NCBI GenBank assembly: GCA_022822125.1
Contig: JAJECF010000138.1
Location: 1-19,587, forward strand
Source: Alphaproteobacteria bacterium
GTDB lineage: Bacteria; Pseudomonadota; Alphaproteobacteria; Bin95
Direction: 5' to 3'
Length of the DNA stretch: 19,587 nucleotides
Shown here piece by piece: positions 1-7,308 of this stretch; the first letter of the stretch is position 1, and every line of letters starts with the position of its first letter. The notes under the pieces are model-generated. The model was given only the letters and a program-made list of their open reading frames with translations, had not been told where the DNA came from and did not search any database. A program made the translations under genes and the position numbers.

Positions 1-246
1 CGGCAGCAGCACGACCGCCGGCGCCAGCCGGATGCGCGAGGTGGCGCCGGCAAGCTGCGCCAGCAGCATGTGCGGCGAGGCGTTGACGCCCAGCAGGTTG
101 AAATGGTGCTCGCCGATCCAGGCGGAATCGAGGCCGACGGCTTCGGCGTGGAGCGCCTGCTGGTAGATTTCGCAGACCAGCGTTTCGGCCGAGCGCGTAT
201 TGCCGGGATAGCGGTTGTCGGAAAGGGTGAAGTAGCCGAACTTCAC
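1..246 (-). CDS. Luciferase-like (LLM class) flavin-dependent monooxygenase, N-terminal part
   Basis: The first 82 codons of a gene that continues beyond the left edge of the window. The start is a GTG at 246, 7 bp after the stop of the upstream hydrolase gene, so translation is probably coupled; no clear Shine-Dalgarno sequence is seen. The translation opens VKFGYFTLSDNRYPG and contains LDSAWIGEHHF followed by SPHMLLAQLAGATSRIRLAPAVV. This is the usual beginning of the bacterial luciferase TIM-barrel family: strand 1, the WxGEHH segment, then the 'ATSRIRL' strand. Such enzymes use reduced FMN or F420 to hydroxylate or oxidise a small organic substrate. The substrate cannot be read from this fragment. 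It is the last visible gene of the minus-strand operon with the molybdenum hydroxylase, MoaD-like and hydrolase genes, which suggests a catabolic role (inference). The reading frame and family are clear; the exact function is unknown. Confidence 0.85.
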   Translation of the reverse strand, partial: MKFGYFTLSDNRYPGNTRSAETLVCEIYQQALHAEAVGLDSAWIGEHHFNLLGVNASPHMLLAQLAGATSRIRLAPAVVLLP

Positions 247-253
247 GGGGAGG

Positions 254-1153
254 CTACGGCGCGCCGGTGCGGGCCCGGATGAAGGCCGTCGCCTCGTCTA
301 TGCCCTCCTGCGCGCGGTCAAGCAGGCGGTCGAACCAGTGCCAGACATGGATCATCTCGTCGGCGACGGAGAGCTGCACCCCGACGCCCGCCCGGCGGGC
401 CGCTTCCGCCAGCGACACCGAATCGTCGAGGAGCACTTCCTCGCTGCCGACCTGCACCAGCAGCGGCGGCAGGCCTTCAAGGTCGGCATAGAGCGGCGAC
501 GCCCAGGGATGGCGGCGGTCCGTCTCCGCGCCGAGATAGACGCCGGTCCAGCGCTCGATCTGGTCCTTCCTTACCATCGGGTCCGACTCTGCCTTGGTGG
601 CGTAGGAGCCGGCTTCCAGCGTCATGTCCGTCCAGGGCGAGATGCAGAGCCCGCCCGCTGGCATGGGAAGCCCGTCGTCGCGCGCCTTGACGAGCGTGGC
701 GACCGTCAGGCCGCCGCCTGCCGAGTCCCCGCCGATCACCGCATGGGCCGGGTCGATGCCGCTCTCCAGCAGGCCCCGCCAGGCTGCCGCGCCGTCCTCG
801 ACGGCAGCGGGAAAGGGATGCTCCGGCGCCAGCCGGTAGTCTGCCGAGAAGGCATGGACGCCGGCGCCGGCCGCCAGCGCCGCGACCATGTGCCGGTGCG
901 AGCGCGTGGAACCCAGCACATAGCCGCCGCCGTGGAAGTAGAGCAGCGCCCGGCCCGGGTCCGCGCCCTCCGGCCGCAGCCACTCGCCCGGAACGCCGCC
1001 CAAGGTCCCCTCTTCGCGGGAGACGCCGTCCGGCAGCGGGAAGATCTCGACCGCGCGGTCGTATTCCTCCCGGAGGTCGGCGATGGCGGCGGTCGCGCCG
1101 TCGGGCCGTTCGGCGAGCTTGACCCGCAAGGCGGCGATCGAACGGTCTTTCAT
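254..1153 (-). CDS. Alpha/beta hydrolase, hormone-sensitive lipase (type IV esterase) family
   Basis: A 299-residue protein, normal length for the bacterial HSL/type IV esterase family. These enzymes hydrolyse short-chain esters or related carbonyl compounds in the cytoplasm. The oxyanion-hole motif HGGGY is at residues 74-78 and the nucleophile elbow GDSAGG at 142-147, giving catalytic Ser144. The probable catalytic His is His269 in EMIHVWH. The acid lies in GSEEVLLDD (236-244); the position equivalent to the family Asp of 'DPL' appears to be Glu239, although Asp243 or Asp244 could serve. No signal peptide is present. The ATG at 1153 lies 22 bp after the MoaD-like gene's stop, and the stop is 7 bp before the luciferase-like gene, so it sits in a four-gene operon. 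The substrate is not predictable; the context suggests a step in breakdown of an organic compound. Confidence 0.9.
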   Translation of the reverse strand: MKDRSIAALRVKLAERPDGATAAIADLREEYDRAVEIFPLPDGVSREEGTLGGVPGEWLRPEGADPGRALLYFHGGGYVLGSTRSHRHMVAALAAGAGVHAFSADYRLAPEHPFPAAVEDGAAAWRGLLESGIDPAHAVIGGDSAGGGLTVATLVKARDDGLPMPAGGLCISPWTDMTLEAGSYATKAESDPMVRKDQIERWTGVYLGAETDRRHPWASPLYADLEGLPPLLVQVGSEEVLLDDSVSLAEAARRAGVGVQLSVADEMIHVWHWFDRLLDRAQEGIDEATAFIRARTGAP

Positions 1154-1175
1154 GGGATAACTCCCTTCCGGCCTG

Positions 1176-1433
1176 TCAGCCGCCTTCCAGCTTGGGGATG
1201 AAGAACACCTCGCCGCCCGGCGGCACGGGCTGGAAATAGGCGGTCTCGTGCATCATGCCGTCTATGGCGACGGTGGTCTCTTCCACCAGGCGTTCGCCGA
1301 GGCCCGGAAAGCGCTCGTTCATCGCGCGGATGACATCGCGCAGGAGCCGCGCCTCGACCTCGAATTCGCGCACGCCCCCGGTGAAGGCGCGCGCGAACCC
1401 TTCGGTGAAGCGCACCTGGACGGTCGGGCGCAC
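1176..1433 (-). CDS. MoaD/ThiS-family ubiquitin-like protein with C-terminal Gly-Gly
   Basis: A small gene in a gap between two larger ones. It starts at a GTG at 1433, 11 bp after the molybdenum hydroxylase stop, and encodes 85 residues ending KLEGG followed directly by TGA. The sequence has a beta-grasp pattern: VQVRFTEGFARAFTGG, then a helix (RLLRDVIRAMNERFPGLGERL), then VAIDG and the terminal PGGEVFFIPKLEGG. This matches molybdopterin synthase small subunits and other sulfur carriers, which are adenylylated and thiocarboxylated on the terminal glycine. An upstream in-frame extension is open, but it overlaps the previous gene and looks like an antisense-type shadow. Placement directly after a Mo-hydroxylase subunit suggests a dedicated sulfur carrier for that enzyme's cofactor or for a product of the operon (inference). 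It could instead be a general MoaD paralogue. Confidence 0.8.
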   Translation of the reverse strand: MRPTVQVRFTEGFARAFTGGVREFEVEARLLRDVIRAMNERFPGLGERLVEETTVAIDGMMHETAYFQPVPPGGEVFFIPKLEGG

Positions 1434-1444
1434 GGGGTCCGGCC

Positions 1445-3727
1445 TCAGTCGTCCCCGTCCGCCCCGTTCGCGTCCATGGCGGCCAGCAGCCTCGGCGGCG
1501 ACATCGGCAGTTCGTACATCCGCGTGTCGACCGCCTGGTCGATGGCGTTGGCGATCGCGGCCATGGGCGGGCAGATATTCACCTCGCCCACGCCCTTGAC
1601 GCCATAGGGATGGCTCGGATTGGGGACTTCGACCAGGACCGCGTCGATCATCGGAAGGTCCGAGGCCACGGGCACGCGGTAGTCGAGGAAGCCCGCATTC
1701 TCCAGCCGGCCCTGGTCGTCGTAGATATATTCCTCGTTCAGCGCCCAGCCGATGCCCTGCACGACGCCGCCCTGGATCTGCCCCTCGACATAGGAGGGAT
1801 GGATCGCGCGGCCCACGTCCTGCGCCGCGATGAAGCGCAGCACCTGGACATGGCCCGTCTCGGGATCGACCTCGATATCGCAGAACTGGCTGGAGAAGCC
1901 GGGAGCCTGGGCGCCGGCGTTGACGGTGCCGGCCGCGCCGATCGGCCCGCCCGTCAGCGCCCGCTTGGCGGCGAGCTCGCCGATGGTGAGCGGCTCGAAA
2001 TCGCCGACATTGGCGCCCGCGGGATGGGCGGCGCCGTCCCGCCATTCGACGGCGTCCACATCGACATCCCAGATCATCGCGGCGCGCTGGCGCAGGTCGT
2101 CGATCACCTTGTGGCAGGCCTGGTGGACGGCGATGCCGGTGGCGAAGGTCACGCGGCTGCCGCCGGTGACATGCGTGTAGCCGACCGACGCCGTGTCCGA
2201 AACGACGCAGCGCACCTTGTCGTAATCGACGCCGAAGGTCTCCGCCGCCATCATCGCCATGCTGGCGCGCGAGCCGCCGACATCGACGCTGCCGCTGCCG
2301 ACGATCACCGTGCCGTCGTCGTTCACATGCACGGTCGCGCTCGATTCGCCGCCGCCGTTGAACCAGAAGCCGGAGGCGACGCCGCGGCCCTGATTCGGCC
2401 CGATGGGCTTCTTGTAGTCCGGATGCGCCATGAGCGCTTCCAGCGTCTCGACATAGCCGTCATGGCTGAGCTTCGGCCCGTAGACCATCTGCGTGCCCTG
2501 GCGGGCGGCGTTCTTGAGGCGGAACTCGACCGGGTCCATGCCGGTCTTCTTCGCCAGCATGTCGAGCACGCTCTCGACCCCGAAGGCCGAGATCGGCGAG
2601 CCGGGCGCGCGGTAGGCCGCCGCCTTCGGGCGGTTGCACACCACGTCATAGCCGACCGTGCGCGCATTCTCGATGTCGTAGGGCGCGAAGGCGCACATGC
2701 AGGCGTTCATCACCGGCGAGCCGGGGAAGGCGCCCGCCTGGAAGTTGAAGGTGGCGTCGGCGGCGGTGATCCTGCCGTCCTTCGTGGCACCGATCTTGAC
2801 GGTCATGGAGGCGCCGGAGGTCGGGCCCGTCGCCTTGAAGACTTCCTCGCGCGTCATCTGCATGCGCACCGGCTGGCTGCATTTCCGCGAGAGGGCGGCG
2901 GCGAGCGGCTCCAGATAGACGATGGTCTTGCCGCCGAAGCCGCCGCCGATCTCCAACGCCGTCGCGCGGATATCGCCGGGGCTGATCCCGAGCAGCTTGG
3001 CGGTCATCGCGCGGACCACGAAATGGCCCTGGCTCGACGACCAGATCTCGCCCTGCCCGTCGGCGTCGAAGCGCGCCATGCAGGCATGGGTTTCGATATA
3101 GCCCTGGTGGACGGGCGCGGTCCTGAAGCTCTTCTCGACGATATAGTCGGCGGCGGCAAAGCCCGCGTCGAGGTCGCCGATGGCGAATTCGAGCCGTTTC
3201 GAGATATTGGAGGGCCTTTCGGGCGCGGGCTCGACGCCGCGCGTTATCATGTCGTCGAAAAGCAGCGGCGCGTCCGGCTTCATCGCCTCGTCGACGTCGA
3301 TCACATGCGGCAGCACCTCGTAATCGACCTCGATGAGCGACAGCGCTTCCTCTGCGATGGCGGCGCTCGGCGCGGCGACGGCGGCGACGGCGTGGCCCTC
3401 ATAGAGCGTCTTCTCGCGCGCCATGACATTGCGGGTAATGTGCCAGAAATTCTGCGCGACCCGCTCCGGGCCGATATAGGCGAAGGGATGGTCCGGGAAG
3501 TCGGCGGCGGTGACGACCGCCTTGACGCCGGGCAGCGCCTCGGCCTTCGAGGTGTCGATGCTCCGGATGCGCGCATGGGCATGCGGGCTGCGCAGCACCT
3601 TGCCGATCAGCTCGCCGGGCAGCCGGTAGTCGGCGCCGTACTGGGCGCGGCCGGTGACTTTCGGCACGCCGTCCGGACGGACGGGGCGGGTGCCGACCCA
3701 TTTGAAGTCTTTCGCTTCGGCGTTCAT
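1445..3727 (-). CDS. Xanthine dehydrogenase-family molybdopterin-binding (large) subunit
   Basis: A 760-residue protein, typical length for the stand-alone Mo subunit of the xanthine oxidase/CO dehydrogenase/4-hydroxybenzoyl-CoA reductase family. These enzymes hydroxylate or dehydroxylate carbon centres using molybdopterin cytosine dinucleotide. The N-terminal a/b hammerhead domain begins PKVTGRAQYGADYRLPGEL, followed by LRSPHAHARI. The Mo-cofactor domain has GGGFGGK near residues 259-265, AYRAPGSP near 370, the second cofactor segment VDVGGSRASMAMMAAETFG, and the catalytic-Glu segment GVKGVGE near 712-716. The ATG at 3727 is preceded by GGAG about 8 nt upstream; the longer open frame above it is shadow. 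AYRAPG differs from the AYRCSFR loop of form I CO dehydrogenase, so this is not a classical CoxL. No [2Fe-2S] or FAD subunit gene lies next to it, so partners must be encoded elsewhere. Substrate unknown. Confidence 0.93.
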   Translation of the reverse strand: MNAEAKDFKWVGTRPVRPDGVPKVTGRAQYGADYRLPGELIGKVLRSPHAHARIRSIDTSKAEALPGVKAVVTAADFPDHPFAYIGPERVAQNFWHITRNVMAREKTLYEGHAVAAVAAPSAAIAEEALSLIEVDYEVLPHVIDVDEAMKPDAPLLFDDMITRGVEPAPERPSNISKRLEFAIGDLDAGFAAADYIVEKSFRTAPVHQGYIETHACMARFDADGQGEIWSSSQGHFVVRAMTAKLLGISPGDIRATALEIGGGFGGKTIVYLEPLAAALSRKCSQPVRMQMTREEVFKATGPTSGASMTVKIGATKDGRITAADATFNFQAGAFPGSPVMNACMCAFAPYDIENARTVGYDVVCNRPKAAAYRAPGSPISAFGVESVLDMLAKKTGMDPVEFRLKNAARQGTQMVYGPKLSHDGYVETLEALMAHPDYKKPIGPNQGRGVASGFWFNGGGESSATVHVNDDGTVIVGSGSVDVGGSRASMAMMAAETFGVDYDKVRCVVSDTASVGYTHVTGGSRVTFATGIAVHQACHKVIDDLRQRAAMIWDVDVDAVEWRDGAAHPAGANVGDFEPLTIGELAAKRALTGGPIGAAGTVNAGAQAPGFSSQFCDIEVDPETGHVQVLRFIAAQDVGRAIHPSYVEGQIQGGVVQGIGWALNEEYIYDDQGRLENAGFLDYRVPVASDLPMIDAVLVEVPNPSHPYGVKGVGEVNICPPMAAIANAIDQAVDTRMYELPMSPPRLLAAMDANGADGDD

Positions 3728-3922
3728 CCACAAGGTCTCCAGAATCGGGGCATGACGATCCTGCCTATGCAAGCCCATCCGTCGCCTGCGCGCAAGTGCG
3801 CCGACGCGCGCCGACGCGCGCGAGGCTGGTGTGCGCGCGAGGCCGGGGGCTTGCCCCGGCCGGCGGTTTCGGCAAGCTGGCGACAAGGTGACCGTTTTCT
3901 TGCATGGGGGAGGCCCGCGCTC
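3728..3922. promoter_or_regulatory. Divergent intergenic region (Mo-hydroxylase operon / tauD-like gene)
   Basis: This 195-bp gap must hold both divergent promoters. No convincing -35/-10 pair was found on either strand. It contains a tandem 10-mer (ccgacgcgcg twice, 3801-3820) and a perfect GC hairpin with stems GGCCGGGG (3841-3848) and CCCCGGCC (3854-3861). The hairpin has no T-tract, so it is more likely a structural or operator feature than a terminator. On the plus strand, GGGGGAGG at 3906-3913 is the probable ribosome binding site for the TTG start at 3923. Confidence 0.4.
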
Positions 3923-4771
3923 TTGGAGATCGTTCCGTTCGATGCCCCGCTCGGCGCGGAGATGCGCGGGCTGGACGCCTCGCTGCCGGTCGGCGCGGCG
4001 GAGGCGGCGGCGCTCCGCCGCGCGCTCGATGAGCATCTCGTGTTGCTCGCCCGCGGCCAGCTTCTCGACGATCCGGCGCTGATTGCCTTTTCGCGCGTCT
4101 TCGGCGAGTTGGACCCGCCGGGGCCCAATCCCTATGGCGCGCCCTTTCTGCCGGAATTCCCAGAGATCAACGTCATCTCCAATGTGGTCGAGAACGGCCG
4201 CCCGATAGGCAATTTGGGCGCGGGCGAGGCGGTCTGGCATGCGGATATGACCTATGTCGAGAAACCGCCCAAGGCCGCGCTTCTCTACGCGCTGGAGGCG
4301 CCGGAAGGCGAGGGCGACACATATTTCGCCAACCAGTTCGCCGCCTGGGCCGCGCTTCCCGTTGAAGACAAGGCCCGGATCGAAAGCCTCCGCTGCGTCC
4401 ATGACAGCGCGCATAACAGCGCCGGCATGCTGCGGCGGGGCTACCGGGAAACCGGGGATGTGCGCGACACGCCGGGCGCGCGCCAGCCGCTGGCGCGCGC
4501 CGATCCGGCGACGGGCGAGAAGGCGCTTTTCCTCGGCCGGCGGCCTCATGCCTGGATCGTCGGGCTGGAGGTGGCGGAGAGCGATGCGCTGCTGGACCGG
4601 CTCTGGACTCATGCCTCGGATCCGCGCTTCGTCTGGCGCCATCGCTGGCGGCCGGGCGACCTGCTGATCTGGAACAATCTGGGCGTGCTCCATCGCCGCG
4701 ACGCCTTCGACGCCAACGCCCGCCGGGTCATGCACCGCACGCAGATCCGGGGCGAGCGGGAGATCGCCTGA
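3923..4771 (+). CDS. TauD/TfdA-family Fe(II)/2-oxoglutarate-dependent dioxygenase
   Basis: A 282-residue protein, the usual length for the taurine dioxygenase family, which couples 2-oxoglutarate decarboxylation to hydroxylation of a substrate (sulfonates, chlorophenoxyacids, carnitine precursors and others). The iron-binding facial triad is visible: His106 and Asp108 in VWHADMTY, and distal His257 in GVLHRRD. The 2-oxoglutarate-binding Arg is in RRVMHRTQI (Arg272 is the likely residue). The N-terminus EIVPFDAPLGAEMRGLD matches the start of TauD-type proteins. A TTG at 3923 is therefore chosen as start, supported by GGGGGAGG 9 nt upstream; no in-frame ATG fits. The long open frame upstream is antisense to the Mo-hydroxylase gene and is not coding. 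The stop is 4 bp before the atp12 ATG, implying co-transcription. Substrate is not determinable. Confidence 0.9.
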   Translation: MEIVPFDAPLGAEMRGLDASLPVGAAEAAALRRALDEHLVLLARGQLLDDPALIAFSRVFGELDPPGPNPYGAPFLPEFPEINVISNVVENGRPIGNLGAGEAVWHADMTYVEKPPKAALLYALEAPEGEGDTYFANQFAAWAALPVEDKARIESLRCVHDSAHNSAGMLRRGYRETGDVRDTPGARQPLARADPATGEKALFLGRRPHAWIVGLEVAESDALLDRLWTHASDPRFVWRHRWRPGDLLIWNNLGVLHRRDAFDANARRVMHRTQIRGEREIA

Positions 4772-4775
4772 GGCC

Positions 4776-5468
4776 ATGAAACGCTTCTACAAGCAGGCGG
4801 AGGCGGTGCCGCTCGATGCGGGCGGCTACGGCGTCGCGCTGGACGGGCGGCGCGTGCGCACGCCGGCGGGCCGGCCCCTCGCGCTGCCGAGCCGGGCGCT
4901 GGCGGAGGCGGTGGCAGGGGAGTGGGCCGCACAGGGCGAAAGGGTGGAGCCCCGGACCATGGCGATGATGACGCTGTCCGCAACCGCGCTCGACCAGGTC
5001 GCGCCGCGCGCCGGGGAGGTCGCGGCCGAGATCGCGCGCTATGGCGAAACGGACCTGCTCTGCTACCGCGATGCGGCCGGCGGCGAGCTTTCCCGGCGCC
5101 AGAACGCGGCATGGCAGCCCGTGCTCGACTGGCTGGCGGCGACCTACGGCGCGAAGCTCGGCACGGTCTCGGGCGTGATGCCGGCGGCGCAGGAGAAGGG
5201 CGCGCTCGAAGCGCTTCGGAGCGCGGTGGACGCCCATGAGCCGTTCCGCCTGACGGCGCTGCACACGGCCGTGGCCGCCACCGGCTCCGCCGCGCTCGGC
5301 ATGGCGCTTCTCGGCGGCCGGCTGAACGCCTGCCAGGCTTGGCGCTGTGCGCGCCTCGACGACGAGTGGCAGGCGGAGCGCTGGGGCGAGGAGGAGGATG
5401 CGCGCAGGCGGGGCGCGGCGCTCAGGGACGAACTCGCCGCCGTCGAGCGCTTCGCCGCACTGCTGTAG
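4776..5468 (+). CDS. ATP12-family F1-ATPase assembly chaperone
   Basis: A 230-residue protein that begins MKRFYKQAEAVPLDAGGYGV and continues with LDGRRVRTPAGRPLALPSRALAEAVAGEW. This is the characteristic N-terminal domain of ATP12 chaperones, which bind the F1 alpha subunit during ATP synthase assembly in mitochondria and alphaproteobacteria. The family signatures MMTLSATALDQV, ETDLLCYR and WQPVLDWLAATYG follow in the usual order, and the length is normal. The ATG lies 4 bp after the tauD-like stop, so the two genes probably share a transcript although no functional link is obvious. The TAG stop at 5466-5468 is made of the first three bases of the inverted-repeat element that follows, so the natural C-terminus may have been slightly altered when that element arrived (inference). 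Confidence 0.93.
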   Translation: MKRFYKQAEAVPLDAGGYGVALDGRRVRTPAGRPLALPSRALAEAVAGEWAAQGERVEPRTMAMMTLSATALDQVAPRAGEVAAEIARYGETDLLCYRDAAGGELSRRQNAAWQPVLDWLAATYGAKLGTVSGVMPAAQEKGALEALRSAVDAHEPFRLTALHTAVAATGSAALGMALLGGRLNACQAWRCARLDDEWQAERWGEEEDARRRGAALRDELAAVERFAALL

Positions 5469-5734
5469 CCCGCATTTCTCACCGGGGTCATGGTCTGCGC
5501 GGCGCTGTCGGGCCGGCAGGGTAGGAGAGCCGCGCAGCGCGATGCGGGGCATCGGGCAAGCGGCTCGACGCACCATGCAGGCCCGACAGCGCCGCCCTCC
5601 GGGTCGCGCCCAGGCGTCCGCCCGCGGCGTCGCGCGCCTCAAGCGTAGGCTGTGCTACGCTTTTCGGCCCGCTCCTTGCGGATCGAACGCCTGGACGCGA
5701 CGCAGGCCGTGACCTCGGTGAGAAATGCGGGCTA
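5466..5734. mobile_element. 269-bp element with 34-bp imperfect terminal inverted repeats (MITE-like)
   Basis: The two ends, 5466-5499 and 5701-5734, are inverted copies of each other with 3 mismatches in 34 bp; the outer 19 bp (TAGCCCGCATTTCTCACCG and its complement) are identical. Inside lies a second perfect 16-bp inverted repeat (5499-5514 and 5580-5595), a smaller GAGCCG/CGGCTC pair (5527-5532, 5561-5566) and a terminator-like hairpin at 5641-5664. There is no transposase frame. Each end can be read as TA plus GCCCGC, which fits a TA target duplication, though TA is palindromic so this is weak. It fills the whole gap between atp12 and pccB. It is either a non-autonomous mobile element or a large structured intergenic repeat; the parent family is not identified. 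Confidence 0.65.
5641..5664 (+). terminator. Possible Rho-independent terminator after atp12
   Basis: A perfect 8-bp stem AAGCGTAG (5641-5648) and CTACGCTT (5655-5662) with loop GCTGTG runs into TTTT (5661-5664). This is the best terminator-like structure in the window and would end the tauD-atp12 transcript. It lies inside the inverted-repeat element, so the element may supply it. The T-tract is short. Confidence 0.4.
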
Positions 5735-5753
5735 GACAAGGAGGCCGGAGGCC

Positions 5754-7286
5754 ATGACCGACATAGTGGACATGCTGGAAGCCAAACGCGCCCAGGCCCG
5801 CCTCGGCGGCGGCGAGCGGCGCATCGAGGCGCAGCACCGGCGCGGCAAGCTGACGGCGCGCGAACGCCTGGACGTGCTGCTCGACGATGGCTCCTTCGAG
5901 GAATACGACATGTTCGTGGAGCACCGCTGCGCCGATTTCGGCATGGAAGCGCAGCGCATTCCGGGCGACGGCGTGGTCACCGGCCACGGCACGGTCAACG
6001 GGCGGCTGGTCTTCGTCTTCAGCCAGGACTTCACCGTGTTCGGCGGCTCGCTGTCGGAAGCGCATGCGGAGAAGATCTGCAAGGTGATGGACCGGGCGAT
6101 GAAGGTCGGCGCGCCGGTCGTCGGCCTCAACGATTCGGGCGGCGCGCGCATCCAGGAGGGCGTCGCCTCGCTCGGAGGCTATGCCGAGGTGTTTCAGCGC
6201 AATGTGCTGGCCTCGGGCGTCGTGCCGCAGGTCTCGGTCATCATGGGGCCCTGCGCCGGCGGGGCGGTCTATTCGCCTGCGATGACGGATTTCATCTTCA
6301 TGGTGGAGGACACCTCCTTCATGTATGTCACCGGTCCGGATGTGGTCAGGACCGTAACCCACGAAACGGTGACCCATGAGGAGCTCGGCGGGGCGCGCAC
6401 CCATGCCAGGCGCTCCGGCGTCGCGGACCTTGCGCTCGACAATGACATCGAAGCGCTGCTGCAGGTCCGGCGCTTCCTGGGCTTCCTGCCGTCCTCGAAC
6501 CGCGAGGCGCCGCCGCTGCGGCCGACGGAAGACCCCGTCGACCGCCGGGAGCCGTCGCTCGACAGCCTGGTGCCCGCGAACCCGAACCAGCCCTACGACA
6601 TCAAGGAGCTGATCCGGAAGACGGCGGACGAAGGCGCATTCTTCGAGCTCCAGCCGGACTGGGCGGCAAATATCGTCATCGGCTTCGCGCGCTATGGCGG
6701 CCAGCCGGTCGGCGTCGTCGCCAACCAGCCCATGGTGCTGGCCGGCTGCCTCGACATCGACAGCGCGCGCAAGGGCGGGCGTTTCGTGCGCTTCTGCGAC
6801 GCCTTCAACCTGCCGATCGTCACCTTCGTGGATGTGCCGGGCTTCCTGCCGGGCACCGTCCAGGAATATGGCGGCATCATCAAGCATGGCGCAAAGCTCC
6901 TGTTCGCCTATGCCGAGGCGACGGTGCCGAAGGTCACACTCATCACCCGCAAGGCCTATGGCGGCGCCTATGACGTGATGAGCTCGAAGCATCTGCGCGG
7001 CGATGTGAACTATGCCTGGCCGCAGGCGGAAATCGCGGTGATGGGGGCCAAGGGCGCGGTCGAGATCATCTTCCGCCGGGACATCGGCGATGAGGGCAAG
7101 ATCGCCGAACGCACGGCGGAATATGCCGAGAAATTCGCCAATCCCTTCATCGCCTCGGCGCGCGGCTATATCGACGACGTGATCCGCCCCCGCAACACCC
7201 GCTTCCGCATCTGCCGGTCGCTGGAGGTGCTGCGCAACAAGCGGTTGGAAAATCCCTGGAAGAAGCACGACAATATCCCGCTATAG
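5754..7286 (+). CDS. pccB: Acyl-CoA carboxylase carboxyltransferase beta subunit (propionyl-CoA carboxylase type)
   Basis: A 510-residue carboxyltransferase, the normal length of PccB. It transfers the carboxyl group from carboxybiotin to an acyl-CoA, making methylmalonyl-CoA when propionyl-CoA is the substrate. Both crotonase-like halves are present. The N-half oxyanion segment [13 protein letters not shown] starts near residue 165, and the C-half [18 protein letters not shown] contains Asp407 after YGGAY. In characterised actinobacterial PccB the Asp at this position (Asp422 in the Streptomyces enzyme) favours propionyl-CoA, so propionyl-CoA is the likely substrate (inference). The ATG at 5754 has a strong AAGGAGG at 5738-5744, just outside the upstream inverted-repeat element. 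No biotin-carrying alpha subunit (pccA) or methylmalonyl-CoA mutase gene lies in the window. An acyl-CoA synthetase gene follows after 22 bp, suggesting coupled activation and carboxylation of acids. Methylcrotonyl- or geranyl-CoA carboxylase beta is a less likely alternative. Confidence 0.92.
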   Translation: MTDIVDMLEAKRAQARLGGGERRIEAQHRRGKLTARERLDVLLDDGSFEEYDMFVEHRCADFGMEAQRIPGDGVVTGHGTVNGRLVFVFSQDFTVFGGSLSEAHAEKICKVMDRAMKVGAPVVGLNDSGGARIQEGVASLGGYAEVFQRNVLASGVVPQVSVIMGPCAGGAVYSPAMTDFIFMVEDTSFMYVTGPDVVRTVTHETVTHEELGGARTHARRSGVADLALDNDIEALLQVRRFLGFLPSSNREAPPLRPTEDPVDRREPSLDSLVPANPNQPYDIKELIRKTADEGAFFELQPDWAANIVIGFARYGGQPVGVVANQPMVLAGCLDIDSARKGGRFVRFCDAFNLPIVTFVDVPGFLPGTVQEYGGIIKHGAKLLFAYAEATVPKVTLITRKAYGGAYDVMSSKHLRGDVNYAWPQAEIAVMGAKGAVEIIFRRDIGDEGKIAERTAEYAEKFANPFIASARGYIDDVIRPRNTRFRICRSLEVLRNKRLENPWKKHDNIPL

Positions 7287-7308
7287 GGGCTCGGGAGGGA
7301 CGGCGCCG

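Noticed and set aside
1445..3727. Form I carbon monoxide dehydrogenase large subunit (coxL)
   Set aside because: The active-site loop reads AYRAPG rather than AYRCSFR and the coxS and coxM genes are absent.
3841..3861. Terminator at the GGCCGGGG hairpin
   Set aside because: No T-tract on either strand and it lies in a divergent promoter region.
1610..3922. Long plus-strand open frame upstream of the tauD-like gene
   Set aside because: It is antisense to the well-supported Mo-hydroxylase gene, has Arg/Asp/His-rich shadow composition, and only the part from 3923 matches a known family.
5655..7268. 537-codon minus-strand open frame
   Set aside because: Antisense to pccB, which has complete family motifs and a strong ribosome binding site. 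Long antisense frames are expected at this GC content.
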